From the NCBI RefSeq assembly GCF_000718005.1, contig NZ_JODV01000009.1: 64,000 nucleotides of DNA; one strand, given 5' to 3'. The translations under genes and the position numbers were made by a program. Positions within the stretch are counted from its first letter, which is position 1. The number at the start of each line of letters is the position of its first letter. The notes beneath the pieces are model-generated. The model did no database searches. It saw only the letters and a list, made by a program, of their open reading frames with translations, and was not told the origin of the DNA. This document shows, piece by piece, positions 43,332-52,657 of this stretch. The stretch is from Actinoalloteichus_B caeruleus (GTDB lineage Bacteria > Actinomycetota > Actinomycetes > Mycobacteriales > Pseudonocardiaceae).

Positions 43332-44612
43332 TCAGGCACCGACCTCCTGCTCGGCGATGCGCATGAAGTCGGCGGCCGCCTCCTCGATGGTCTTGTTCCC
43401 GAAGGACACCGCGTCGTTGTGCCGCTGCCACTCCCGCTTGAGGGTGCCGTTGCCCTCCGGGGGCGCGGGCGGAGTGCCCTCCAGGTGTTCCTCCAGGCCG
43501 GTCTCGTAGTCGTAGACCTGCCGGTCGAGTCCTTCGAGGTCGTCGGCCAGCGCCTCCCGGACCTCCTGGTTGGGGGGCAGTCCCCGGGTGGTGCCGAGGA
43601 TCCGTCCCGCGTCGACGTCGTTGATGACGAAGTCGATGAGCATCGCGGCCTCCCTCGGGTGGTCGGAGGCCCGAGCGGCGGAGATCAGCATCGACGGTTT
43701 GGCGTACTGGCCGAACCGGTCGGTGTCGCTCGGCAGGGGGGCCATCGCCAGCGGGCGGCCCATCGCCGTGTCGTAACCGGCGAGGACGCTGTCCCAGGCC
43801 AGGTCGGTCGCTGAGCGGCCCTTGGCGAAGGGAGTGTTCTCCACGGCGCCGTCGATCATGCCGTTCAGGGAGGCCGGGGTGGTGGCCTGGCCCGCGCGGA
43901 AGTCGTCGAGCAGGGTCAGGTACTCGCGGACGTCGGACTCGTCGAAGGCCAGCGAGCCGTCCTCGGCGTAGAGGTCCCGGTCCCGCTGCCGCAACCAGGC
44001 CTGGAAGGTCTCCCAGGACCAGCCGAAGTCGGTCGACCCGTAGACCTCGCCGTCGGTGGACTCGGTGATGGCGCGCGCGGAGTCGAAGAAGTCGTCCCAG
44101 GTCCAGCCGTACTCGGGCGTGGGGACGCCGGCCTCCTCCCACAGTCGCGGGTCGTAGATCAGCGCGTGGGTGTTCTGGCCCATCGGCAGCCCGTACACGC
44201 CGTCGTCGATGCTCCCGGCATCCCGCATGGCCTCGGCGACGCCGTCCAGGTCGACGTCATCGCCGTGGTCGGCCAGGTCGAGCACGACGCCTCGGTCGGC
44301 GAACTCGCGGAGGTTGGAGTAGTCGAGCTGGAAGACGTCGGGCGGGTTGCCGCCGGCCACCTCGGTGGAGAGCTTCTCGAAGTAGTTGCCGCCGGAGGTG
44401 AACGAGGTGTTCACCGTGATACCGGGGTTGCGCTCCTCGAAGAGGTCGACCACCTCCTGGGTGGCCCGGGCCCGCGAGTCATCACCCCACCAGGTGAACA
44501 GCAGGGTCACCGACCCGTCGTCGGCGGCCGAGCCGCCGCAGCCGGCCGCCGTCAGCGCGACGGCGGAGCCGAGCGCGACCCAGGCCACGCGTCTGGGGCG
44601 ATGAGCGGGCAT
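43332..44612 (-). CDS. ABC sugar transporter, substrate-binding lipoprotein
   Basis: A 426-residue family 1 extracellular solute-binding protein. The ATG at 44612 has GGAGG 5 bases upstream. The lipoprotein signal ends in ALTAAGC, whose Cys is the lipid anchor. SVTLLFTWWGDDSRARATQE and GGNPPDVFQLDYSNLREFAD are typical of sugar binders. Unusually, no permease genes follow: the next gene is the PmoA-like protein. It would need permeases and ATPase (such as MsiK) from elsewhere. The substrate may be an oligosaccharide released by the neighbouring GH43 enzyme. Confidence 0.92.
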   Translation of the reverse strand: MPAHRPRRVAWVALGSAVALTAAGCGGSAADDGSVTLLFTWWGDDSRARATQEVVDLFEERNPGITVNTSFTSGGNYFEKLSTEVAGGNPPDVFQLDYSNLREFADRGVVLDLADHGDDVDLDGVAEAMRDAGSIDDGVYGLPMGQNTHALIYDPRLWEEAGVPTPEYGWTWDDFFDSARAITESTDGEVYGSTDFGWSWETFQAWLRQRDRDLYAEDGSLAFDESDVREYLTLLDDFRAGQATTPASLNGMIDGAVENTPFAKGRSATDLAWDSVLAGYDTAMGRPLAMAPLPSDTDRFGQYAKPSMLISAARASDHPREAAMLIDFVINDVDAGRILGTTRGLPPNQEVREALADDLEGLDRQVYDYETGLEEHLEGTPPAPPEGNGTLKREWQRHNDAVSFGNKTIEEAAADFMRIAEQEVGA

Positions 44613-44634
44613 GGCGTCCTCCACGTCGAGGAAA

Positions 44635-44648
44635 GGAAAGCGCTTACC
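44635..44648. promoter_or_regulatory. LacI-type operator
   Basis: GGAAAGCGCTTACC is a 12-of-14 palindrome centred on GC, as in LacI/CcpA-like operators of actinomycete sugar operons. It lies 23 bases upstream of the binding-protein start, between it and the divergent GH43 gene. No LacI gene is in the window. The rest of 44613-44984 shows no gene. Confidence 0.7.
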
Positions 44649-44984
44649 GCACCGTATGGTGCCGTTGTCCCGGTGTCAACGGTCACTGTGTGGCCCGGGT
44701 CGCCCGTTCGTCCTCGCGTTGGCACCCGGCCGGAGTCAGCTGGGTGCGCCCAGGGGGCGGAGGTGGGTGGGCCGCCGGAGCTGTGTGGAGTGGCGGCGGG
44801 GTCGTTCCCGGCGGGACGGCCGCTACCAGCCACCGGCGCCACGGGAGGGGATGGCCGTGGCACACTCCCCGGCAACCGTTTTCCCGATCGAGGCGGCGCG
44901 GCCACCCACGCCGGAGGCGGCCCGACCAGCCACCGGGGGCGGTGACCCAGGAGATCCGGGACGGAGAAGGGGCGGTGGCCAGCG

Positions 44985-46604
44985 GTGGTGGACGTGGCGG
45001 AGGGAGACGCCTGGATCGCCGACCTCGGCGACGGGCGTTACCGGAACCCCGTGCTGTGCGCCGACTTCTCCGACCCCGACGCCATCCGCGTCGGCGACGA
45101 CTACTACCTCGTCTCCTCCACCTTCAACCAGGTGCCCGGCCTGCCCGTGCTGCACTCCCGCGACCTGGTCAACTGGACGATCCTCGGCCACGTCCTGCCC
45201 GAACTCCCACCCGTCGAGAGGTACCGGGAACCCCGGCCCGGCCAGGGCGTGTGGGCACCGTCGCTGCGACACCACGGAGGCCGGTTCTGGGTCTGCTGGG
45301 GTGACCCGGACGTGGGGATCTTCCTGGCCAGCGCCGCCGACCCCGCCGGGCCGTGGACCAGGCCGCACCTGCTCGTCGCCGGCAGCGGCCTCATCGACGC
45401 CTGCCCGTTCTGGGACGAGGACGGCACCGCCTACGTGGTGCACGGCTGGGCCCGCAGCCGCTCCGGCATCCGCAACCGGCTGACCCTGCGCGCGATGGCC
45501 CCGGACGGCTCCCGGCTCCTCGACGAACCGGACCCGACGACCGGCGCCCTGCCGGCGACCACCGCCACCCCACCCGGCGGCCTGCTGCTCATCGACGGCG
45601 ACCAGGTGCCCGGCTGCCACACCCTGGAAGGCCCCAAGCTCTACCGGCGTGGCGACCACTACTACGTGTTCGCGCCGGCCGGCGGGGTCGCCGAGGGCTG
45701 GCAGTCGGTGTTCCGCTCCCGCCACCTCACCGGCCCCTACGAACACCGCGTCGTGCTGTCCCAGGGCGGCAGCGAGGTCAACGGCCCGCACCAGGGCGCC
45801 TGGGTGGACACACCCGGCGGCCAGCACTGGTTCCTCCACTTCCAGGACAGGGGCGCCTACGGGCGGATCACGCACCTCCAGCCACTCCGGTGGACCGCCG
45901 ACGACTGGCCCGTCATCGGCGCCGCCGACCCCGGCGCCGAGCGAGGCGAACCCGTGCCCGCCCACCCCCGACCCCACCTGCCGACCCAGCCACGGCGGGC
46001 ACCCCAGACCACCGACGAGTTCACCGGCCCCTGCCTGGGTCCACAGTGGGCGTGGCCGGCCAACCCCCGCCAGGACTGGTACTCGCTGACCGCCCGCCCC
46101 GGCTGGCTGCGGTTGCCCAGCCAGCTCACGGAGAACCCGGACCACCTCGGCACCGCCGCGGCGGTCCTCTCCCAGCGCTTCCCCGCCCTGGCCTTCACCG
46201 CGAGCACCGAGGTGGAGTTCCGGCCCCGGGCCGTCGGCGAACGCACCGGGCTGGCCGTGCTCGGCGAGCGGTACGCCTGGATCGGACTCGACCACACCGA
46301 GGACGGCACCCATCTCGTGCTCCGCCTGCACCTGGGCGGCGACGACCACGAACGCGACCTGCTGCGGAGCCCGCTGCCGGCGGGGACCACCCGGGTCGGA
46401 CTGGCCGTGACCGTGCGGCCGGAGGCCCGGTGCCAGTTCCACGCGAACCCCGGTGACGAGGGCTGGCGGGAGGTGGGGGAGGAGTTCACCGCCCGCCCCG
46501 GCCGCTGGGTCGGCGCCCGCCTCGGCGTGTTCGCCCTCGCCCCGGCCGAGTCCACCACGACCGGGCACGTGGACCTGCCCTACTTCCGGGTCGGACCGGG
46601 CTGA
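44985..46604 (+). CDS. glycoside hydrolase family 43
   Basis: A 539-residue enzyme, cytosolic by lack of a signal peptide. The five-bladed propeller holds the general base in DFSDPDAIRVGDDYYLV, the modulating Asp in IDACPFWDEDG, and the acid Glu in HTLEGPKLYRRG. The C-terminal about 190 residues form a GH43-type beta-sandwich (TDEFTGPCLGPQWAW onward). GH43 enzymes remove xylose or arabinose from hemicellulose oligosaccharides. The GTG start at 44985 is weakly supported. It is divergent from the binding protein and may share its LacI-type operator. Confidence 0.92.
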   Translation: MVDVAEGDAWIADLGDGRYRNPVLCADFSDPDAIRVGDDYYLVSSTFNQVPGLPVLHSRDLVNWTILGHVLPELPPVERYREPRPGQGVWAPSLRHHGGRFWVCWGDPDVGIFLASAADPAGPWTRPHLLVAGSGLIDACPFWDEDGTAYVVHGWARSRSGIRNRLTLRAMAPDGSRLLDEPDPTTGALPATTATPPGGLLLIDGDQVPGCHTLEGPKLYRRGDHYYVFAPAGGVAEGWQSVFRSRHLTGPYEHRVVLSQGGSEVNGPHQGAWVDTPGGQHWFLHFQDRGAYGRITHLQPLRWTADDWPVIGAADPGAERGEPVPAHPRPHLPTQPRRAPQTTDEFTGPCLGPQWAWPANPRQDWYSLTARPGWLRLPSQLTENPDHLGTAAAVLSQRFPALAFTASTEVEFRPRAVGERTGLAVLGERYAWIGLDHTEDGTHLVLRLHLGGDDHERDLLRSPLPAGTTRVGLAVTVRPEARCQFHANPGDEGWREVGEEFTARPGRWVGARLGVFALAPAESTTTGHVDLPYFRVGPG

Positions 46605-46926
46605 CCGCCACCCCGGCGCGCCGTCCTCGCTGGCGTCCTCCCGCCCGGTCCGGAGGGGCGTCGACCCCCGGCCGGGATCCCCGCTCGCGTCCCGGCTCCC
46701 CGGGCCACGGAGGCCCGCCCGAGGCGGCGGGCGGCTGACGGGGCCTCCCCGCCGCACCGGGACGACCAGCGTCGTCGTCCCCGCCCGCCCGCCGTCGCGG
46801 GGGAGCCCACCGCCGGACCGGCGGCGTCCCACCGTCAGGGCCGCCGGACCCCGCTGCCACCCACGCCGCCTGGCACCCGGTAGCGGCGGGCCGCGCTCCC
46901 GCCGTTCGGACGCGGCCGGAGACCGT
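46605..46926. other. intergenic region, no gene seen
   Basis: About 320 bases between the convergent GH43 and quinone-oxidoreductase genes. It is very GC-rich, with several short inverted repeats but no clear single terminator. Confidence 0.5.
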
Positions 46927-47886
46927 TCAGTCCCCGATGGTCACCGCGACCTTGCCGCAACCGTGCGGCCGTGGTGCCGCGCCCAACTCCGAAGGCAGGT
47001 CGGACAGGCTGATCACCCGGTCGATCACCGGTTGCAGCGTCCCGGCGTCCACGCAGTCGCCCAGCCGGCCCAGGAGTTCCCGGTCGGAACGGGCGACGAC
47101 GTTCACCGCCGTGACGTCCCGCTCGGCGAGCGCGGACACGTCCGCCCCGCCCCGGGTGCTGGCGACCCGGCCACCCGACCGCACCAGCTCGGCGAGCGTC
47201 GCGAACCGGTCGGCGTCGCTGACCAGGTCCACCAGCCCGTCCACCCCCTCGGGGTACCGTTCCCGGACCTCGGACGGCCAGTCCGCCGAGTAGTCGAGCA
47301 CCTCGACCGCCCCGAGCAGGTGCAACAGGGTGCGGTCCTGGGGCTGGCCGGTGCTCACCACCGCCGCCCCCCGGGCGTTGGCCAGTTGGACAGCGAAGGT
47401 CCCCACCCCGCCCGAACCCCCCACCACCAGCACGGGACCCCGTGTCGGGGCCACCAGTCGACTCCGGCGCGGCGGGACGACCACGTCGACGGCGAGCAGC
47501 GCGGCCGTGCCCGCCAGGGGCAGCACCCCGGACTGGACGAAGTCCAGCGTCACCGGTCGACGCGCCAGGCGGTGGGCCGGGGCCACCAGGTACTCCGCGA
47601 ACGCCCCCGGCCCGTCGGGGGCTCCCGGCGGGAGGAAACCCACCACGCCGTCACCCGGCGCCAGGTCCGCCACCGCCGACCCCGCCTCCACGACCAGGCC
47701 GGCGAAGTCCAGACCCAACGGCCGAGGGCGCCCGTCACGCGCCGCCGCCACCACGTCGAGGTCAGCGCGGTTCAGCGAACTGGTGAGGACGCGGACCAGC
47801 ACCTCGTCCGGGGCACCGATCGAGGGGGCGTCCACCTCCGCGACACGCGGTGGCGCGCCCTGCCCGGTGAGCACGGCCGCTCGCAT
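46927..47886 (-). CDS. zinc-free MDR / quinone oxidoreductase family
   Basis: A 319-residue medium-chain reductase. The N-terminal GroES-like domain is MRAAVLTGQGAPPRVAEVD to about 115. The NADPH-binding loop is LVVGGSGGVGTFAVQLA. The zinc-ligand cysteines of alcohol dehydrogenases are lacking, as in quinone oxidoreductases. SLNRADLDVV matches the family pattern. ATG at 47886 with GGGAGG upstream. It stands alone; the substrate is unknown. Confidence 0.9.
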   Translation of the reverse strand: MRAAVLTGQGAPPRVAEVDAPSIGAPDEVLVRVLTSSLNRADLDVVAAARDGRPRPLGLDFAGLVVEAGSAVADLAPGDGVVGFLPPGAPDGPGAFAEYLVAPAHRLARRPVTLDFVQSGVLPLAGTAALLAVDVVVPPRRSRLVAPTRGPVLVVGGSGGVGTFAVQLANARGAAVVSTGQPQDRTLLHLLGAVEVLDYSADWPSEVRERYPEGVDGLVDLVSDADRFATLAELVRSGGRVASTRGGADVSALAERDVTAVNVVARSDRELLGRLGDCVDAGTLQPVIDRVISLSDLPSELGAAPRPHGCGKVAVTIGD

Positions 47887-48412
47887 GTGCTCCCGCCTCC
47901 CTTGCCTGGTGGCCTCGGCCGCGACGCGGTTCCGGTCGGCCCGGGGGAGTCCCGTGACCGAACACGCTAGCACTGGAACGGTGTTTGCGCAGGTCACGGC
48001 GGCGTCCTGTTGGTAGTCGGCCAGGAGCGGGGCCGCACCCGGTGCCGCGCTCGCGCGGGGTTCACCCCGGTGACCGGCCCCGGGGCGGCCCACCCGTGGG
48101 CGGGCGACCGGCGGCCACCGGCACACCGGACGGCCTGGTCGGCCTCGTCGGCCTGGTCGGCCACTGGAACACCGGATGGCCTGGTCGGCCACCATCGTCC
48201 ACTCCCGAGCCGCGCCGTGACGCGCCACCACCGAGCACCGGTCAGGCCCACCTCCGCCGACCCACCCGGTGCGCTCGGGGCGAGCGCGCGGCCGGCGACC
48301 ACCCGATGGTGTCGGTGCCGAACACGTGGCGCGTCGGTGTCAACACGCAGAATGACCGCCGGGCGACCCGCCCCGACCACGACGCGCGACCACCGAGGAA
48401 AGGACAGCGCCG
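47887..48412. repeat. intergenic region with direct repeats
   Basis: No gene is seen. ACACCGGACGGCCTGGTCGG (48123-48142) recurs with one change at 48169, and between them CTGGTCGGC/CTCGTCGGC repeats every 9 bases. It separates the divergent quinone oxidoreductase and SRPBCC genes. Confidence 0.6.
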
Positions 48413-48886
48413 ATGGCCCCCGCCGAGATCACCATCGCCCCGGACCGCCAGGACATCACCACCACCGTCACCTTCGACGCCCCACCGGCGGCGGTGTTCC
48501 GCGCGATCACCGACCCGGAACTCATCCCGCGCTGGTGGGGTGCCGGCAACTTCGAGACCACCGTGGAACGGATGGAGCTGCGGCCGGGTGGGCTGTGGCG
48601 CTACGTCAGCCGCGACCCGGCCGGCACCCCCTACGTCTTCCACGGCGTGTGCCACGACGTGGACGCGCCGAACCGGATGGTGCAGACCCTCGAGATGGAG
48701 GGCCTGCCCGGGGGTGTGCAACTCGGCGTCTTCACCTTCGAGGACCTCGGTGGCCGCACCCTGCACCGCCAGGTGTCGGTGTTCCAGTCCGTGGAGGAAC
48801 GCGACGCGTGGGTCCAGCCCGGCATGAGCGAGATCATGCGGGAGGGGATGCGCCGGGTAGGGGAGATCGCCGAGGGGCTGTCCTGA
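48413..48886 (+). CDS. SRPBCC / AHSA1-domain protein
   Basis: A 157-residue START-like protein. Features of the AHSA1/activator-of-Hsp90-like subgroup: FDAPPAAVFRAITDPELIPR, WWGAGNFETTVERMELRPGG and GTPYVFHGVCHDVDAPNRM. It binds hydrophobic ligands in a helix-grip fold; the actual ligand is unknown. ATG follows GGAAAGG. It is convergent with the frameshifted SDR. Confidence 0.9.
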   Translation: MAPAEITIAPDRQDITTTVTFDAPPAAVFRAITDPELIPRWWGAGNFETTVERMELRPGGLWRYVSRDPAGTPYVFHGVCHDVDAPNRMVQTLEMEGLPGGVQLGVFTFEDLGGRTLHRQVSVFQSVEERDAWVQPGMSEIMREGMRRVGEIAEGLS

Positions 48887-49679
48887 TCAGCCCCGGCGGA
48901 ACCCGCCCTCCGAGTTGATCACCTGGCCGGTGACCCACCGGCCGTCGTCGCCGACCAACCAGCTGATCAACCGGGCCGGGTCATCACGGCCACCCCACGC
49001 CCCGCCGGTAAACCGCCGCCGCACCTCCTCGTGCGCGGCGGGCGGGGCGTAGCCGGTGTCCACCGGACCGGGGTTGACCGCGTTCACCGTGATCCCCCGG
49101 TCCGCGAAGTGGTCGGCGAGACTGGGGGTGATCGCCGCCAACGCGCCCTTGCTGGCGGCGTAGGCGATCGCGTCCCGCATCACCCCCACGTTCTGCCCCG
49201 AGGTCAGGAAGACGATCCGCCCGCCGGGGCGCCCGTCGTGCTGGCGGCCGAACCGCGAAGTGGGCGTCGAAGTCGGCGGCCTCCAGCACGTCCAGCGGAC
49301 CGTCCGAACCGCTCAACGCCTGGTCGCGCACCAGCGCGTCCACGTGCCCGAGGCGCTCCACCGCCGTCCGCGTCAACTCCGCCGGACCGGCCGGCCGGGC
49401 GAGGTCGACGTCCCCGTGCGCGACCACACCACCGGGGCGGGCGCACTCGGCCACCCCGGCGACGACGGCGCCCGTCCCACCCGGGTCCGCGCCCCACGGC
49501 TGCCGTTCGTCGTGCGGGAGGTGGTGGTGCGGGAACAGGTCCGCGCCCAGCGCGGCCAACCGGCGGGCTACCGCGTAGCCGATGCCCGCCCGCCTGCTCA
49601 CCGCGGTGACCAGTGCGGACCGTCCGAGCAGCGGGAGCGGCGAAGGTCGGAGCTCGGCCGGGGTGGGGAGACCGCTCAC
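48887..49679 (-). pseudogene. frameshifted short-chain dehydrogenase
   Basis: The start is GTG 49679 (AGGAGGA upstream). The N-terminal part has SALVTAVSRRAGIGYAVARR, with Ala where the first glycine of the TGxxxGxG motif belongs. The frame breaks near 49235 after FDAHFAV. From about 49230 another frame reads RQHDGRPGGRIVFLTSGQ and then AYAASKGALAAI with the catalytic YxxxK, ending EGGFRRG at 48887. About 15 codons expected between the parts are missing, so a deletion caused the shift. Confidence 0.7.
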
Positions 49680-49887
49680 GGGAAGTCCTCCTGAGGAGCC
49701 GGGGCCACACCGGATGACGTGGACGGACCGGGGCCGACAGTAGGGCGTCGTTCCCACGGCCGACGAACCCCTTTCGACCCCACCACCCGGCGCGGGAGGC
49801 ACCCTGCCCGACGACGCGCCCGGACACCCGCCCCGGTCGGGACGTGCGCGTGATCCGCGGCCCGACGGCTCCACGGACCGGGCACCG

Positions 49888-50691
49888 TCAGAACTCGACC
49901 TCGGGGCGACGGAGCTCCACCACCACGTCCCGGTCCGCGATCCCGTGCTCCTCCCCGGGCCCGGCGCCGATCCCGCCCGGCAGGTACCAGACGTCGACGT
50001 CGTCGCCGGGTCGCGGCATCCGCGTCGGTGCCACCTCCACGGTCACCGAGGTCACCACCCGCCGGTCGTCGTCCCGGAACCCGATCCGCAGCCGACACGG
50101 CGTCCTGTTCCCGCTGACCACCGTTCGGGCTGTCGCCTCCGCCACGTCCAGGACGCGGCCCGTGACGAAGGCACCCCGTTCCCGCACCGACCGCCGCCGG
50201 TCGGCCTCCTCCCGCTCGCCGCGCAGCGTGCGCGCGGCCACCAGGGCCATCAGTACTCCACCGGCCAGGAACCACCAGAACGTCCCGGCCAGGGACCCGA
50301 GCGGCCGCACCCCCTGGGAGTCGAGGGCCAGGTAGGTCCAACCGAAACCGAGCGCGTACCCCAGGCCCACCTGGCCGAAGAACGACCACAGCGGGGAGAC
50401 GCCCTCCGAGGTCGCCACCGCGCCCGCCACGGTGAAACCCGCCGCGAGGGTCAGCAGGAGCCCGAGCACGGCACCGATCCCGATGATCGCGACCATGACG
50501 GCGGTGCTGGGACCGTCGGGTAGGTGCGCCGCCCAGATCGACGGACCGATGCCGTGCCGCACGGTCACGACGTTGACCACCAGCGCCAGCGCCGCGAACA
50601 CCATCGCGCCGACGGGACCCACCCGCCCGGTCTCCCCGGACCCGTCCCGCTCCTCGTCCCGAGGCCGTCCAGTGACGTCCTGACCGGTCAT
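49888..50691 (-). CDS. membrane protein, DUF3592-like C-terminus
   Basis: A 267-residue protein with four hydrophobic helices between residues about 25 and 150 (VGAMVFAALALVVNVVTV first). A C-terminal cytosolic beta-rich part (VTGRVLDVAEATARTVVSG, FRDDDRRVVTSVTVEV, RPGDDVDVWYLPGG) matches the style of DUF3592 proteins. The ATG at 50691 has GGAGG upstream. Function unknown; monocistronic. Confidence 0.75.
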   Translation of the reverse strand: MTGQDVTGRPRDEERDGSGETGRVGPVGAMVFAALALVVNVVTVRHGIGPSIWAAHLPDGPSTAVMVAIIGIGAVLGLLLTLAAGFTVAGAVATSEGVSPLWSFFGQVGLGYALGFGWTYLALDSQGVRPLGSLAGTFWWFLAGGVLMALVAARTLRGEREEADRRRSVRERGAFVTGRVLDVAEATARTVVSGNRTPCRLRIGFRDDDRRVVTSVTVEVAPTRMPRPGDDVDVWYLPGGIGAGPGEEHGIADRDVVVELRRPEVEF

Positions 50692-50841
50692 CTCCACCTC
50701 CGTGGTGCCGGTGATCCGAGCCCTGGAGCGTAACCCCCCACCGTGACACCGGGGTGTCGATCGGGCGGACATCCGCACGTCCGCGACGCCGGACCGGAGA
50801 CGGCCCGCGCCGCTGACGGGGGCGGCGGTCGGGCGCCGGGG

Positions 50842-52164
50842 TCAGGCGAAGTCGGCCTTGCGGATCAACCCGTGGATGCCCGTGGTGCGGTCCACCACCT
50901 GCGAGACCGCGAAGTCCGCCGCCGCGCTCAGGTAGGCGTAGGCGACCGGTCCCTCCATCCCCAACTCCTCGGTCAGGAACGCCATCGCGTGGCGGACCGC
51001 GGTGCGCATCGCCGCGTCCAACCCACCCTCGGTGCCCTCACCATCGCTGAGCCCGATCGGGATCCAGTGCTCCGGCGTCTCGGCGAAGGGATAGGTGAAC
51101 GCCGTGCGCGGCGCGTCCCCACCGGGCGGGACGGCCGTCAACCGGACCGTCGCCCGCAGGGACCCCTCCATCGCCGTCAGCGCGACCTCCCCGTCGCCCT
51201 GCGCCATGTGCGGGTCGCCGGTGTAGAACAGGCCACCGTCCACCCGGACCGGCAGGTACAGGGTGCTGCCCACCCCCAACCGGCGGATGTCGATGTTGCC
51301 CCCGGCGTCGGTCGGTGGCACCGAGTCGACCACCTCGGAGGTGTCCCGGGCCACGCCCATCACCCCGAGGAACGGCGCCAGTGGGAAGCGGTTCCGCACC
51401 GGGCCGGGCAGCGTGCCCACCAGCCGCCGCCCGTCCCACTCCGCACGGGCGAAGACGCTGATCTCCCCGCCCGGGTTCACGTACTCCGACAACGCCGGAT
51501 CCCCCACCCAGGCCTCCGGGTACTCGCCGGGCAACGCACCCCGCCCGTGGCGGTTGGACACGACCCCGTACGGGACCCGTAACCGCAGATCCACCACGTC
51601 CACCCGGAGCACACTGCCCGGCACGGCGCCGCGCACCGCGACCGGCCCGGTGATGATGTGCGGGCCAGGCCCGTCGTGCGGTGTCTCCCTGGCGATCCGG
51701 ATCGCGTCCCACAGCACGTCCCGGGCGCGGACGCCGAAACCGCCGAAGTAGCCCCTCGGGTCCCGGCCCTGGTCCTCCAGCAGTCCTTCGTGGGACACCG
51801 TGTCCAGGGTGACCAGCGATCCCGAGTCGACGGTGGCCACCGGCCGGGTGGTCCGGTTCGGCAGCCGGCCCCACATCACCGACCCGGCGTCGGCCGGCAC
51901 GTAGGTCCCCCGGTGCCGCCCGCCGGGCTGCACCACCGCCAGGTCCTCCGGGCTGCCCGGGCTGCCCGAGGTTCCCGGGGCGGCCAGCGCGCCCCCGGCG
52001 CCGCCGACCAGGGTTCCCCCGGCGGCCAGTCCGGCGGTGGCCAGGACGAAACCCCGCCGGCCCAGCCCGGACCGCAGGGTGCGTGCCGCCTCCGCGCCCC
52101 TCCCGTGACCCTGTGCACCTCGGCCCCCGATCGGGGTGTCGCCGTCGTTCGCGCGCCGCGTCAT
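50842..52164 (-). CDS. Tat-exported acetamidase/formamidase family protein
   Basis: A 440-residue protein. A twin-arginine signal lies at residues about 35-65 (GRRGFVLATAGLAAGG, then AGGALAAPG). The mature part has the FmdA/AmdA fold: GYFGGFGVRARDVLWDAI, GPVAVRGAVPGSVLRVDVVD, FLGVMGVARDTSE and FYTGDPHMAQGDGEVALTA. These enzymes release ammonia from formamide or acetamide; secretion is unusual and may indicate scavenging of amides outside the cell. It is divergent from the flavin amine oxidase. Confidence 0.9.
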   Translation of the reverse strand: MTRRANDGDTPIGGRGAQGHGRGAEAARTLRSGLGRRGFVLATAGLAAGGTLVGGAGGALAAPGTSGSPGSPEDLAVVQPGGRHRGTYVPADAGSVMWGRLPNRTTRPVATVDSGSLVTLDTVSHEGLLEDQGRDPRGYFGGFGVRARDVLWDAIRIARETPHDGPGPHIITGPVAVRGAVPGSVLRVDVVDLRLRVPYGVVSNRHGRGALPGEYPEAWVGDPALSEYVNPGGEISVFARAEWDGRRLVGTLPGPVRNRFPLAPFLGVMGVARDTSEVVDSVPPTDAGGNIDIRRLGVGSTLYLPVRVDGGLFYTGDPHMAQGDGEVALTAMEGSLRATVRLTAVPPGGDAPRTAFTYPFAETPEHWIPIGLSDGEGTEGGLDAAMRTAVRHAMAFLTEELGMEGPVAYAYLSAAADFAVSQVVDRTTGIHGLIRKADFA

Positions 52165-52343
52165 GGCTGACTGGCTCCCTTCGTCGACGGGGAGCCAGCG
52201 GGCTCCCCCGGAAGGGCATGGCACCAACCGCGCATGTCGTCCGTGTTGCCCTGATCGCACCACCCCGTGTCGACTGCCCGCCCGGGGATGTCCACCACGT
52301 TGCCGAGGTGCCGGGCGCACGCCCATCCCCGGCCGCACACCCG

Positions 52344-52363
52344 CGTCGCCGAGCTCGGCGACG
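52344..52363. promoter_or_regulatory. 20-bp perfect palindrome in a divergent gap
   Basis: CGTCGCCGAGCTCGGCGACG is fully self-complementary. It lies between the divergent amidase (start 52164) and amine oxidase (start 52658) genes, so it could be an operator for both. No other feature was seen in 52165-52657. Confidence 0.45.
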
Positions 52364-52657
52364 CCGCCACCAGGGGGAACGCCACCGGAGATCCGTCGGA
52401 GCGGGAGTTGACGGGAACGTCGTCCCCCCGACCCCGTCGTGGCCGGTTCGTGACCCCGCACCACCCCGAGCCGACCGAACGGCCCCCAGCGCTGCCGCCG
52501 GCGGGGCAGCACCCGTTCCGCTCCGCCTCGGGCGGGAGGACCGCGACCCGAGGGGTGACGGAGAAAACCCACGACCTGGCAACCCGAGGATCACCCGGCC
52601 GACACGTCCCACTCGGACGCTGCTGCCCAACCGGCGAGAAAGGGGAGGGATGGCGCG

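Noticed and set aside
44683..44984. Possible small gene between the sugar-binding protein and GH43
   Set aside because: Frames are Pro/Arg-rich, lack RBS and overlap the divergent promoter region with the LacI-type operator.
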